NCBI GenBank assembly: GCA_947175225.1
Contig: CAMWLX010000222.1
Span: 1 to 6,130 of the forward strand
DNA length: 6,130 bases
DNA from: an uncultured Porphyromonadaceae bacterium
GTDB lineage: Bacteria > Bacteroidota > Bacteroidia > Bacteroidales > Muribaculaceae
Direction: 5' to 3'
Shown here: positions 1 through 6,117 of the stretch, piece after piece
How positions within the stretch are numbered: the first letter of the stretch is position 1
How the letters are laid out: each line of letters opens with the position of its first letter
Program-made: the position numbers and the translations under genes
Notes under the pieces: generated by a model
The model's input: the letters and a program-made list of their open reading frames with translations, nothing else
Told to the model about the DNA's origin: nothing
Databases searched by the model: none

Positions 1-37
1 CTTCATTGTTATTTTTTAATTCGTAAATAAGTTTAAA

Positions 38-71
38 CAACTTCAATATTCCAATATCCAAATGAAAGTTG
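38..71 (-). terminator. weak candidate terminator after the ABC-F gene
   Basis: An inverted repeat (CAACTT at 38-43, AAGTTG at 66-71) lies 12 bases beyond the ABC-F stop codon. The stem extends by two pairs if one A is bulged. On the minus strand it is followed by TTTAAACTTATTT, which is T-rich but interrupted. The stem is AT-rich and the loop is long (about 18 to 22 bases), so it would be a poor intrinsic terminator. It is the only hairpin seen in the first 82 bases, which otherwise hold AT-rich sequence and no recognisable gene. Confidence 0.25.
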
Positions 72-82
72 AGCAACATAGT

Positions 83-2044
83 TTATTGATTAAGTTCTTC
101 CAGCTCCATAGTGGCCAATTCCCAGACCGACATTCCGTTTTCAAGGTCTTTCTGAGCCTTAGCGTATGCCTCCAGTGTCTCCTGTGAAGTGTCTCCAGCA
201 GATATCTTATTTTCAATTTCTTTCTGAAGAGCTTCCAATCTGGCTATTTCCTCTTCAGCTTCCTTTACTTTCTTTTCAGCTTTCTTTATTACTTTTTCGC
301 GAGCCTTCTGCTCAGCGTATGAAAGCTTAATCGAATTTTGATTCTCCTGACGATCTGGTTTTGATATGCTTTCCTGAGAAGGCACTGTTACTTGTTTTCC
401 GGTAGGAGATTTAGTCAATTCTAAATCTCGTAGATTTTCAAGATTCTTGGAGCGAAGAAAATCATATATTCCTCCGAGATTTTCCTTCACTTTTCCGCCT
501 CCGAATTCATATACCTTTTCCACGAGTCCATCCAAGAAGTCTCGGTCGTGGCTGACGACGATGACTGTTCCGTCGAAGTCACGAATAGCATCTTTAAGGA
601 TGTCTTTAGTCTTAATGTCAAGATGGTTGGTAGGTTCGTCAAGGATAAGGAAATTGACCGGCTCAAGAAGCAACTTAATCATAGCCAATCGAGTCTTTTC
701 TCCTCCGGATAAGACCTTCACCTTCTTGTCGGACGCTTCTCCTCCAAACATGAAAGCACCAAGTATATCTCTTATCTTCAATCTGATATCTCCAACAGCT
801 ACATTGTCAATAGTTTCAAAGACAGTAAGATTTTCATCAAGAAGTTGAGCTTGATTTTGAGCAAAATATCCAATTTTGACATTATGTCCGAGTTTGAGTA
901 TACCTGTATGGTCAATTTCACCCATGATGCATTTCACGAGGGTGGACTTTCCTTCACCGTTTTTGCCAACGAATGCAACTTTTTCACCTCTGCGAATTCT
1001 GAATTCGGCATGGTCGAACACCTGATGGTCGCCGTAGGCTTTTCCGACGTCTTCAAGAATAAGAGGAAAATCCCCCGATCTGGGCGCAGGTGGGAATTTT
1101 AGACGAAGACGGCTATTGTCGACTTCATCAACTTCTATAGGAACTATTTTTTCAAGTTGCTTGATTCGACTCTGCACTTGAATAGCCTTAGTAGCCTGAT
1201 ATCGGAAACGCTCGATAAACGCCTTGATGTCGGCTATCTGCTTTTGTTGATTTTCATAGGCTCGCATTTGTTGCTCAACCCTTTCTTTCCTAAGCTCTGT
1301 ATAAGGAGTGTAACTCACCTTATAATCATAAGCCTTTCCACATGAAATCTCTATGGTGCGTCGAGTGACATTGTCAAGAAACGCCCGGTCATGGCTCACA
1401 AGCATGACGGCTTTGGCCTTGCTCTGCAGAAACTGTTCAAGCCATTGTATTGATTCAATGTCAAGGTGGTTGGTTGGCTCATCAAGAAGCAGTAGATCAG
1501 GTTTCTGAAGCAATATCTTCGCAAGCTCCACACGCATACGCCATCCTCCCGAAAACTCGGAAGTAGGACGGTCGAAATCTTCACGGCTGAAGCCAAGGCC
1601 CATGAGTGTCTTTTCCACTTCAGCCTCCATATTGTCAGCACCCTCCATCGATAGCCTGTCGTTGAGATATTCAATGTCTTCAATAAGCTTGGCGTACGAC
1701 TCGCTCTCATAGTCGGTGCGAGTTGCGAGCTGATCGTTGAGCTCACGTAGACGAGCCTTATGCTCGTCTATGTGAGCGAAAGCCTTGCGAGCCTCATTAA
1801 TAATGGAAGTGTCATCGGCAAGCTTCATCTGCTGTGGAAGATAACCGATTGTGACCTCCGTTGGCTTGGAAACAGTTCCGGAAGTAGGCTGTTGAAGCCC
1901 GGCTATGATCTTGAGCAATGTTGATTTGCCTGCCCCGTTTTTACCGGCGAGTCCAATCTTATCTGTCTTGTTTATGACGAAGCTTACGTCTGAAAAAATC
2001 GGACGTGAGGAAAATTCCATTGTCAGGTCGTTGACACTTACCAT
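83..2044 (-). CDS. ABC-F family ATPase (two ABC cassettes, C-terminal coiled coil)
   Basis: A 653-residue soluble ATPase with two ABC cassettes and no membrane segments, the architecture of ABC-F proteins, which act on the ribosome rather than in transport. Cassette 1 has Walker A GKNGAGKST at 34-42, signature SGGW at 165-168, Walker B ending in D188-E189 and switch His218. Cassette 2 has GKNGEGKST at 360-368, signature LSGGEK at 445-450, D469-E470 and His499. Both catalytic glutamates are present, so both sites look active. Between them, about 233-315, is a charged helical linker equivalent to the P-site tRNA interaction motif. Residues about 575-615 are a Lys/Glu-rich coiled coil, as in Uup/YheS/YdiF-type members. 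It probably works in translation quality control or stalled-ribosome rescue; a resistance role is possible but nothing points to it. It starts 35 bases after pyrG stops, with no promoter visible between, so it is likely cotranscribed. The start is the first ATG of a standard N-terminus. The subfamily is not certain. Confidence 0.95.
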   Translation of the reverse strand: MVSVNDLTMEFSSRPIFSDVSFVINKTDKIGLAGKNGAGKSTLLKIIAGLQQPTSGTVSKPTEVTIGYLPQQMKLADDTSIINEARKAFAHIDEHKARLRELNDQLATRTDYESESYAKLIEDIEYLNDRLSMEGADNMEAEVEKTLMGLGFSREDFDRPTSEFSGGWRMRVELAKILLQKPDLLLLDEPTNHLDIESIQWLEQFLQSKAKAVMLVSHDRAFLDNVTRRTIEISCGKAYDYKVSYTPYTELRKERVEQQMRAYENQQKQIADIKAFIERFRYQATKAIQVQSRIKQLEKIVPIEVDEVDNSRLRLKFPPAPRSGDFPLILEDVGKAYGDHQVFDHAEFRIRRGEKVAFVGKNGEGKSTLVKCIMGEIDHTGILKLGHNVKIGYFAQNQAQLLDENLTVFETIDNVAVGDIRLKIRDILGAFMFGGEASDKKVKVLSGGEKTRLAMIKLLLEPVNFLILDEPTNHLDIKTKDILKDAIRDFDGTVIVVSHDRDFLDGLVEKVYEFGGGKVKENLGGIYDFLRSKNLENLRDLELTKSPTGKQVTVPSQESISKPDRQENQNSIKLSYAEQKAREKVIKKAEKKVKEAEEEIARLEALQKEIENKISAGDTSQETLEAYAKAQKDLENGMSVWELATMELEELNQ

Positions 2045-2079
2045 TCCTATTGGTTTAAGAGTTTAAAAAGTTTATTAGT

Positions 2080-3699
2080 TTAAATAGATTCTTTCTCGTC
2101 GTGATATTTAATGGCTGCTTCCATAAAAGAGTGGAAGAGTGGGTGAGGGTTAAGCACAGTGCTTGAGTATTCAGGATGATACTGAGTGCCGATCATCCAG
2201 CGTTTGCCGGGTATCTCGACAACCTCCACAAGATGAGACTTAGGATTTTCACCAACACACTTCATGCCGGCTTTCTCAAATTCCTCCCGGAAAGCATCGT
2301 TAAATTCATATCGGTGGCGATGACGTTCGCTGATTTCGGTTTTTTCATAGGCCTCTGCTACGAGGCTTCCGGGTCTTAATATGCATTCATAAGCTCCGAG
2401 ACGCATAGTGCCACCCATGTTGGAGATATGCTTTTGTTCTTCCATCATGTCTATGACGTTGTGCTTTGTCTGAGGATCCATTTCTGTGCTGTTGGCATCT
2501 GCATAGCCAAGAACATTGCGGGCGAATTCGATCACCATACATTGCATTCCGAGGCAAATGCCGAAAGTGGGAATGTCGTTTTCACGACACCATTTAAGAG
2601 CCACAAATTTACCCTCAATGCCACGGTTGCCGAATCCAGGGGCTATGACTGCTCCGTCAAGTCCTGACATCTTTTCATCCACATTCTCTTCCGTCAGTTT
2701 TTCACTATGGATGTATTTGAGATTCAGTTTGTGATGGCAATATGTAGCGGCTTGAAAAAGTGATTCGTTGATAGATTTATATGCGTCTTGGAGTTCTACA
2801 TATTTTCCTACAAGTCCAATTGTCACTTCCTTTTCTGCAGTATGTATCTTTTCTACGAAATCGAGCCATGGCTTCAGCAAAGGTTCTCCATAGATTGGGA
2901 CATGCATTTTGCGAAGCACTATTCCGTCCATGTTCTGGCTGTGAAGCATCAAAGGCACTTCATAAATGCTTGGGCAGTCGAGCGATTGGATCACTGCGTC
3001 TTTTGCCACGTTGCAAAACTGTGCTATTTTCGCGCGCATTCCTTCCGGAATGTCATGCTCGGTGCGGAGTACAAGCACATCCGGCTGGATGCCAAGTTGC
3101 TGAAGTTGCTTCACTGAGTGCTGCGTTGGTTTTGTCTTGAGCTCTTTGGCAGCATGGAGATATGGCACATAAGTAAGGTGTATGCAAAGCGCGCTGTCGC
3201 CGAGTTCCCAACGAATTTGTCTCACTGCCTCAAGGAATGGGAGAGATTCGATGTCGCCCACTGTTCCTCCGATTTCAGTTATTATGAAGTCGAACTTACC
3301 GGTGTCTCCGAGCAACTTTACGTTGCGCTTGATTTCATCGGTAATGTGAGGGATGATCTGCACCGTCTTTCCGAGATAGTCGCCACGACGCTCCTTTTCG
3401 ATTACATTCTTATAGATGCGTCCTGTCGTCACATTGTTTGCTCGAGATGTGGGTACATTCGTAAAGCGTTCATAATGCCCAAGATCAAGGTCGGCTTCAT
3501 GACCATCTTCTGTGACGTAGCATTCGCCGTGTTCGTAAGGATTGAGTGTGCCGGGATCAATGTTGATGTAAGGATCAAACTTCTGGATTGTAACTCGATA
3601 GCCGTGTGCGTTTAGCAGACAGGCGAGAGAGGAGGATATTATTCCCTTTCCAAGAGAAGAGACTACGCCTCCAGTAACAAAAATGTATTTTGTCTCCAT
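2080..3699 (-). CDS. pyrG: CTP synthase (glutamine-hydrolysing)
   Basis: CTP synthase makes CTP from UTP, ATP and glutamine, the last step of de novo pyrimidine nucleotide synthesis; it acts in the cytoplasm as a tetramer. At 539 residues it is full length for the family. The N-terminal synthase domain carries the P-loop GGVVSSLGKG (10-19), Asp72 and Glu142 (equivalent to the Mg-binding residues of the E. coli enzyme), and the conserved TEIGGTVGDIES segment (141-152). The C-terminal class I glutamine amidotransferase domain has the oxyanion loop PGFGNRG (354-360), nucleophile Cys382 in GICLGMQ, and His508/Glu510 in YHPEY. All catalytic residues are intact. The start ATG begins the invariant METKYIFVTGG-type N-terminus and lies 23 bases downstream of a Bacteroides-type promoter. 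The ABC-F gene follows 35 bases after the stop. Nothing is unusual in the protein itself. Confidence 0.99.
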   Translation of the reverse strand: METKYIFVTGGVVSSLGKGIISSSLACLLNAHGYRVTIQKFDPYINIDPGTLNPYEHGECYVTEDGHEADLDLGHYERFTNVPTSRANNVTTGRIYKNVIEKERRGDYLGKTVQIIPHITDEIKRNVKLLGDTGKFDFIITEIGGTVGDIESLPFLEAVRQIRWELGDSALCIHLTYVPYLHAAKELKTKPTQHSVKQLQQLGIQPDVLVLRTEHDIPEGMRAKIAQFCNVAKDAVIQSLDCPSIYEVPLMLHSQNMDGIVLRKMHVPIYGEPLLKPWLDFVEKIHTAEKEVTIGLVGKYVELQDAYKSINESLFQAATYCHHKLNLKYIHSEKLTEENVDEKMSGLDGAVIAPGFGNRGIEGKFVALKWCRENDIPTFGICLGMQCMVIEFARNVLGYADANSTEMDPQTKHNVIDMMEEQKHISNMGGTMRLGAYECILRPGSLVAEAYEKTEISERHRHRYEFNDAFREEFEKAGMKCVGENPKSHLVEVVEIPGKRWMIGTQYHPEYSSTVLNPHPLFHSFMEAAIKYHDEKESI

Positions 3700-3700
3700 G

Positions 3701-3718
3701 CTGATATATTTTAATCAG
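3701..3718 (-). promoter_or_regulatory. small stem-loop filling the pyrG leader
   Basis: CTGAT (3701-3705) and ATCAG (3714-3718) form a perfect 5-base-pair inverted repeat around an 8-base AT-rich loop. It ends one base before the pyrG ATG. Transcription from the promoter just upstream should start about 3716-3719, so the stem-loop would be nearly the whole 5' untranslated region. It could be a 5' stabilising hairpin, an operator, or chance in AT-rich DNA. Confidence 0.3.
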
Positions 3719-3722
3719 TATG

Positions 3723-3754
3723 CAAAATTACAATTTTTTTCAGACATTTGCAAG
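3723..3754 (-). promoter_or_regulatory. Bacteroides-type (primary sigma) promoter for pyrG
   Basis: Read on the minus strand, CTTG (3754-3751) is followed after exactly 20 bases by TAATTTTG (3730-3723). This matches the Bacteroidota housekeeping consensus of TTTG or TTG near -33 and TAnnTTTG near -7. Predicted transcription start is about 3716-3719, giving a leader of some 17-20 bases. A dyad TTGCA-N8-TGCAA (3748-3752 and 3761-3765) overlaps the -33 box and could be an operator. The rest of the gap up to 3832 is AT-rich, with no convincing terminator for the upstream operon. Confidence 0.7.
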
Positions 3755-3858
3755 AATATCTGCAATTTTCATTGAACTTTAACCGACAAAAATATATCAA
3801 CCAAACTTGTATACCTATAACCTCATTTCCTTTCACATTGGCTTGAGAAAGTCGAGTG

Positions 3859-4476
3859 TCATATCTCCGTCAGGGGGGAGTCATAAGTGTTTATTATTAT
3901 TAAATCGCTATTGTCAATCAATTGCTCACTCCTTAATGTTCTAATGCTCTTTTGAGAATTTTTCCTCCCTTTCTTTGATTTAACTCTTGTTTGTGATTTC
4001 TTGCTATTTTGCTTAGTTTTAAGATTGACGGTCTTTTTCTTAGTCTTGGTTGCCTTTGTTGCCTTAGTTGGATTCGAAGCATTCCTTGAGTCTTTTGAGT
4101 TGTTCCTACATATTTTCTGCATAAAAAAATACACTTCTTTAGATCTTGAATTAGAAAGGCCAATTTTGATTTCCTCGTCTTCGTTGATGATGACGATAGA
4201 TTCGGAAATCTCGCCATTATCAGAAACTAAAGATTTACTTACAGCCTTTTCTTTATCTGAATCCAAGGCTTTCTTTATTTTTTTTTGCAAGTCAGGTTTG
4301 TTCTTAAAACTAAGGGTTTTTACGGTCTGATCAGGTCGCTCCATGATTGTGATCGATAATGAAGGATCATAAAGATTGATATCTTCGAATATCTTTTCAG
4401 AAGCAAGTTTTGGAGATGAAGCTATCGCCACGATATTTATTATCGAAAGTATAGCAAGAAGTAAATGTCTTTTCAT
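3859..4476 (-). CDS. secreted lysine-rich protein of unknown function, third gene of the sigma operon
   Basis: I do not recognise the function of this 205-residue protein. It begins with a Sec-type signal peptide: MKRH, a hydrophobic stretch at about 5-19, and a likely cleavage after Ala19 or shortly after, so the protein is probably periplasmic or exported. Residues 25-120 look like a small folded domain with alternating strands (for example SITIMER, SIVIINED, VYFFMQ). Residues about 127-178 are a low-complexity, strongly basic tract rich in Lys, Ser, Thr and Asn, unusual after a signal peptide. The pattern of the folded part faintly recalls DUF6108 proteins that sit beside sigma factors in Bacteroides, but this is from memory and unverified. 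It starts 21 bases after the putative anti-sigma gene and is probably cotranscribed. The annotated end may be wrong: a C6 run at 3873-3878 precedes the stop by a few codons, and one extra C would give a 214-residue protein ending at 3833. Confidence 0.8.
   Translation of the reverse strand: MKRHLLLAILSIINIVAIASSPKLASEKIFEDINLYDPSLSITIMERPDQTVKTLSFKNKPDLQKKIKKALDSDKEKAVSKSLVSDNGEISESIVIINEDEEIKIGLSNSRSKEVYFFMQKICRNNSKDSRNASNPTKATKATKTKKKTVNLKTKQNSKKSQTRVKSKKGRKNSQKSIRTLRSEQLIDNSDLIIINTYDSPLTEI
3873..3878 (-). other. C6 homopolymer, possible frameshift site
   Basis: On the coding (minus) strand the sequence reads GACTCCCCCCTGACGG, four codons before the stop of the secreted-protein gene. In the given frame the protein ends in PLTEI. 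With one added C, or a -1 slip of the ribosome, it would continue PPDGDMTLDFLKPM and stop at 3833-3835. The alternative frame is closed upstream by TGA at 3881-3883, so only about 15 codons are open and chance is not excluded. Confidence 0.35.
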
Positions 4477-4497
4477 GATTGTAGAACTTAACTAAAA

Positions 4498-4980
4498 CTA
4501 TTGTAATGATTCAATTTTTTGTTGTTGTTCAGATTCGATATTATTCATGTTTTCAAAGAATTTATCGATTCGTTCCAACTCTCCTTCAGCTATGACTAAA
4601 GCTTTTTCTCCGCTTAATTCCTCTCCATTAAAAAACACTTGACAATATAATTCTGATTCTTGCTTAAAGTGAAGGTAAGTTGGAATTCCTACCGACAAGA
4701 GGATTGCGACAGTGGCAGCGGCAAAAAGAATTTTTCTTAAGGCATTTTTCTTTTCCTTTGGCTTTATTCTTAACCGCTCCTTGCTTTCCAATTCGCATGC
4801 TAATGAGATGTTCATTAGGGTTCGTGCCTCCTCTATGACAGGAGAGCTATAAGGAAGAATTCCTAATACGTATTGAAGCTCCGCTTCCTCCAATATGGTT
4901 AGCTTGCATTCCATGAAAAGGCGGCACAATTGTTCCGTCTCTTCCATGCTAAGGTATTTATCTTTCTCCAAATTATCCAT
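4498..4980 (-). CDS. putative anti-sigma factor, single-pass inner membrane protein
   Basis: A 160-residue protein with a cytoplasmic-type acidic N-terminal domain (1-65), a basic linker (about 66-83, many Lys and Arg), one membrane segment at about 84-105, and an acidic, Glu/Gln-rich C-terminal domain of about 50 residues that would face the periplasm. This topology, with the positive-inside linker, and its place directly after an ECF sigma gene suggest that it holds the sigma factor at the membrane. The N-terminus (LCRLFMECKLTILEEAELQYVL, 18-39, key residues Cys19, Cys25, Leu27, Glu31-Glu32) resembles the helical ASD pattern of anti-sigma factors. It lacks the HxxxCxxC zinc motif. Its ATG shares one base with the sigma stop codon (TAATG), so translation is probably coupled. 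No sequence family was recognised with certainty, so the role rests on topology and context. Confidence 0.8.
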   Translation of the reverse strand: MDNLEKDKYLSMEETEQLCRLFMECKLTILEEAELQYVLGILPYSSPVIEEARTLMNISLACELESKERLRIKPKEKKNALRKILFAAATVAILLSVGIPTYLHFKQESELYCQVFFNGEELSGEKALVIAEGELERIDKFFENMNNIESEQQQKIESLQ

Positions 4981-5459
4981 TATCTATCAAGTATTTTATA
5001 ATTATCACTTATTTTCTTTCTTACTCTGCACATCTGTGTCCTTATGGCTCCTTCAGTCATGTTCATGCGTTTGGCAATATCTTTGTAATCCATTGAATAA
5101 TGTACTGAAAGCGAATATATATGTCTTTGCACTTGAGTAAGTCCGGCTGTAAGGAGCGTTTCAAGGCGTTCCATATCTTCTCCTAACGATGGCTCTATCT
5201 TTAAAGACACCATGTGGGAATCTTCCAATTCAACTGATTTTCTTCGTCTCAGGCGATCAATACAGACATTTTTTAAGGCTACAAACAGTTTGGAGCAGGC
5301 TTCAGAATCACTTTCTATTTCTCCAGACTTCCACAATCTTACGAAAGTATCCTGCAAGGCGTCTCTCGCATCCTCATCATCTTTGAGGTATGCAAGAGCA
5401 CTTCGATGCAATCTCTGGCGAAGTGCCATAAACGTGGATGTCAAATGATCTGTCTTCAT
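4980..5459 (-). CDS. ECF-type RNA polymerase sigma factor
   Basis: A 159-residue ECF sigma factor directing RNA polymerase to a specific regulon. Region 2 spans about 8-75, with the typical stretch LKDDEDARDALQDTFVRLWK (25-44) that binds core polymerase and the -10 element, and the region 2.4-like CIDRLRRRK (66-74). Region 4 spans about 98-152, with the helix-turn-helix YSMDYKDIAKRMNMTEGAIR (121-140) that reads the -35 box. The reading frame is open upstream to 5645, but the extra 62 residues do not look like a sigma N-terminus. A start at 5459 gives family length and lies 16 bases below the -10 box of the ECF promoter at 5476-5501; the next upstream ATG, at 5474, would fall at or before the transcript start. 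The ATG at 5429 is a possible alternative. The anti-sigma candidate overlaps the stop by one base. The promoter suggests autoregulation. Confidence 0.92.
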   Translation of the reverse strand: MKTDHLTSTFMALRQRLHRSALAYLKDDEDARDALQDTFVRLWKSGEIESDSEACSKLFVALKNVCIDRLRRRKSVELEDSHMVSLKIEPSLGEDMERLETLLTAGLTQVQRHIYSLSVHYSMDYKDIAKRMNMTEGAIRTQMCRVRKKISDNYKILDR

Positions 5460-5475
5460 ATGCTTACATCTCATA

Positions 5476-5501
5476 TACGATGAACGATGGTGTTTGTTAC
5501 A
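5476..5501 (-). promoter_or_regulatory. ECF-type promoter of the minus-strand sigma operon
   Basis: On the minus strand, TGTAAC (5501-5496) is followed after 16 bases by CGTA (5479-5476). This has the AAC of typical ECF -35 boxes and the CGT of their -10 boxes, at standard spacing (compare TGAAAC-N16-CGTA for SigW). A run of five A lies just upstream (5506-5510). Transcription would start about 5465-5469, leaving a leader of only some 7-10 bases. The most likely user is the sigma factor encoded directly downstream. Confidence 0.6.
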
Positions 5502-5549
5502 CTCATTTTTGTGTGATCTCAAATTTTCTTGAAAAATATCATTTTTTTT

Positions 5550-5576
5550 TGTAACGTGCACATTTGTTTTTTCGTC
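5550..5576 (+). promoter_or_regulatory. ECF-type promoter of the plus-strand sigma gene
   Basis: TGTAAC (5550-5555), a 17-base spacer, and CGTC (5573-5576) match the ECF promoter pattern (compare the SigX-type TGTAAC and CGAC boxes of Bacillus). Nine T directly precede the -35 box (5542-5550) and could act as an UP-like element. Transcription would start about 5583-5586, giving a leader of about 35 bases. The -35 box is identical to that of the divergent promoter at 5476-5501; 48 bases separate the two. Confidence 0.6.
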
Positions 5577-5619
5577 CAGTATATAGATTGATGAAGAAAA
5601 GTAAGTTGTACATATATAA

Positions 5620-6117
5620 ATGACCGACCTGGAATTCAAAAACATAATGTTGCCTTGCTATCGAAGAATGTATGCAATTGCATATGCAATTCTTCGGAAT
5701 GCCGATGATGCATCTGATGCTGTGCAGGATGCCATGTCGTCATTATGGCAAAGACACATTGAATTATTGATTCCTGATGATGCAGTAGCATTCTGTTGTA
5801 AAACTGTAAGAAACACATGTATTGATATTCTGAGACGCAACTCGAAAAGATATTTCGACAATATAGAAGATGCCAAAATACTGCCATCCCGATCAGACAC
5901 TGACTCTTCTGCAGAGTATAGCTCATCGAGAAAATTTATATTAGAGTTATTGTCAACCTTTAAAGAGAAGCAACGCAAGATACTTGTTCTAAATATCTTC
6001 AGTCAATTGTCTGCAAATGAGATAAGTGAAATAATTGGAGAATCTGAGGAGAATGTTCGTACTATTCTCTGCCGAGGACGGAAAAAAATAAAAGAGTGTT
6101 TAAATGATGAAATATAA
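5620..6117 (+). CDS. second ECF-type RNA polymerase sigma factor, divergent
   Basis: A 165-residue ECF sigma factor, standard length for the family. Region 2 covers about 8-75, with ILRNADDASDAVQDAMSSLW (24-43) and the region 2.4-like CIDILRRNSKR (67-77). Region 4 covers about 105-158, with the helix-turn-helix at about 128-152 (LSANEISEIIGESEENVRTI) followed by basic RGRKKIK. The start is well bounded: an in-frame TAA sits immediately before the ATG, at 5617-5619. There is no Shine-Dalgarno sequence, as usual in Bacteroidota. An ECF promoter lies 43 bases upstream. The protein is clearly different from the minus-strand sigma (for example ADDASDAVQDAMSSLW against DEDARDALQDTFVRLW), so this is not a recent duplication. 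Its last 11 bases overlap a following gene, probably its regulatory partner. The signal to which it responds is unknown. Confidence 0.95.
   Translation: MTDLEFKNIMLPCYRRMYAIAYAILRNADDASDAVQDAMSSLWQRHIELLIPDDAVAFCCKTVRNTCIDILRRNSKRYFDNIEDAKILPSRSDTDSSAEYSSSRKFILELLSTFKEKQRKILVLNIFSQLSANEISEIIGESEENVRTILCRGRKKIKECLNDEI

Noticed and set aside
31..38. GTTTAAAC palindrome near the left edge
   Set aside because: A single 8-base AT-rich palindrome with no partner site; expected by chance.
447..1345. Plus-strand open frames opposite the ABC-F gene
   Set aside because: They lie antisense to a gene with intact conserved motifs, have no recognisable domains and no initiation signals; they are shadows of its codon pattern.
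2781..3615. Plus-strand open frames opposite pyrG, up to 165 residues
   Set aside because: They mirror a highly conserved coding region, and the peptides are Cys-rich and unlike any family known to me.
3865..3880. CTCC/GGAG hairpin near the end of the secreted-protein gene as a terminator
   Set aside because: Only four base pairs, inside the coding region, and not followed by a T run on the minus strand.
4001..4330. Plus-strand hydrophobic open frame opposite the lysine-rich gene
   Set aside because: The Leu/Phe-rich peptide is what the complement of Lys/Glu codons produces; the minus-strand frame has a signal peptide and operon context.
5563..5590. Housekeeping promoter for the plus-strand sigma gene (TTTG, then TAGATTG)
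   Set aside because: The spacer is 17 rather than 19-21 bases and the -7 box is one base short of TAnnTTTG; the ECF boxes fit much better.
5636..5978. Minus-strand open frames opposite the second sigma gene
   Set aside because: They are antisense to a clear ECF sigma coding region and show no domain of their own.
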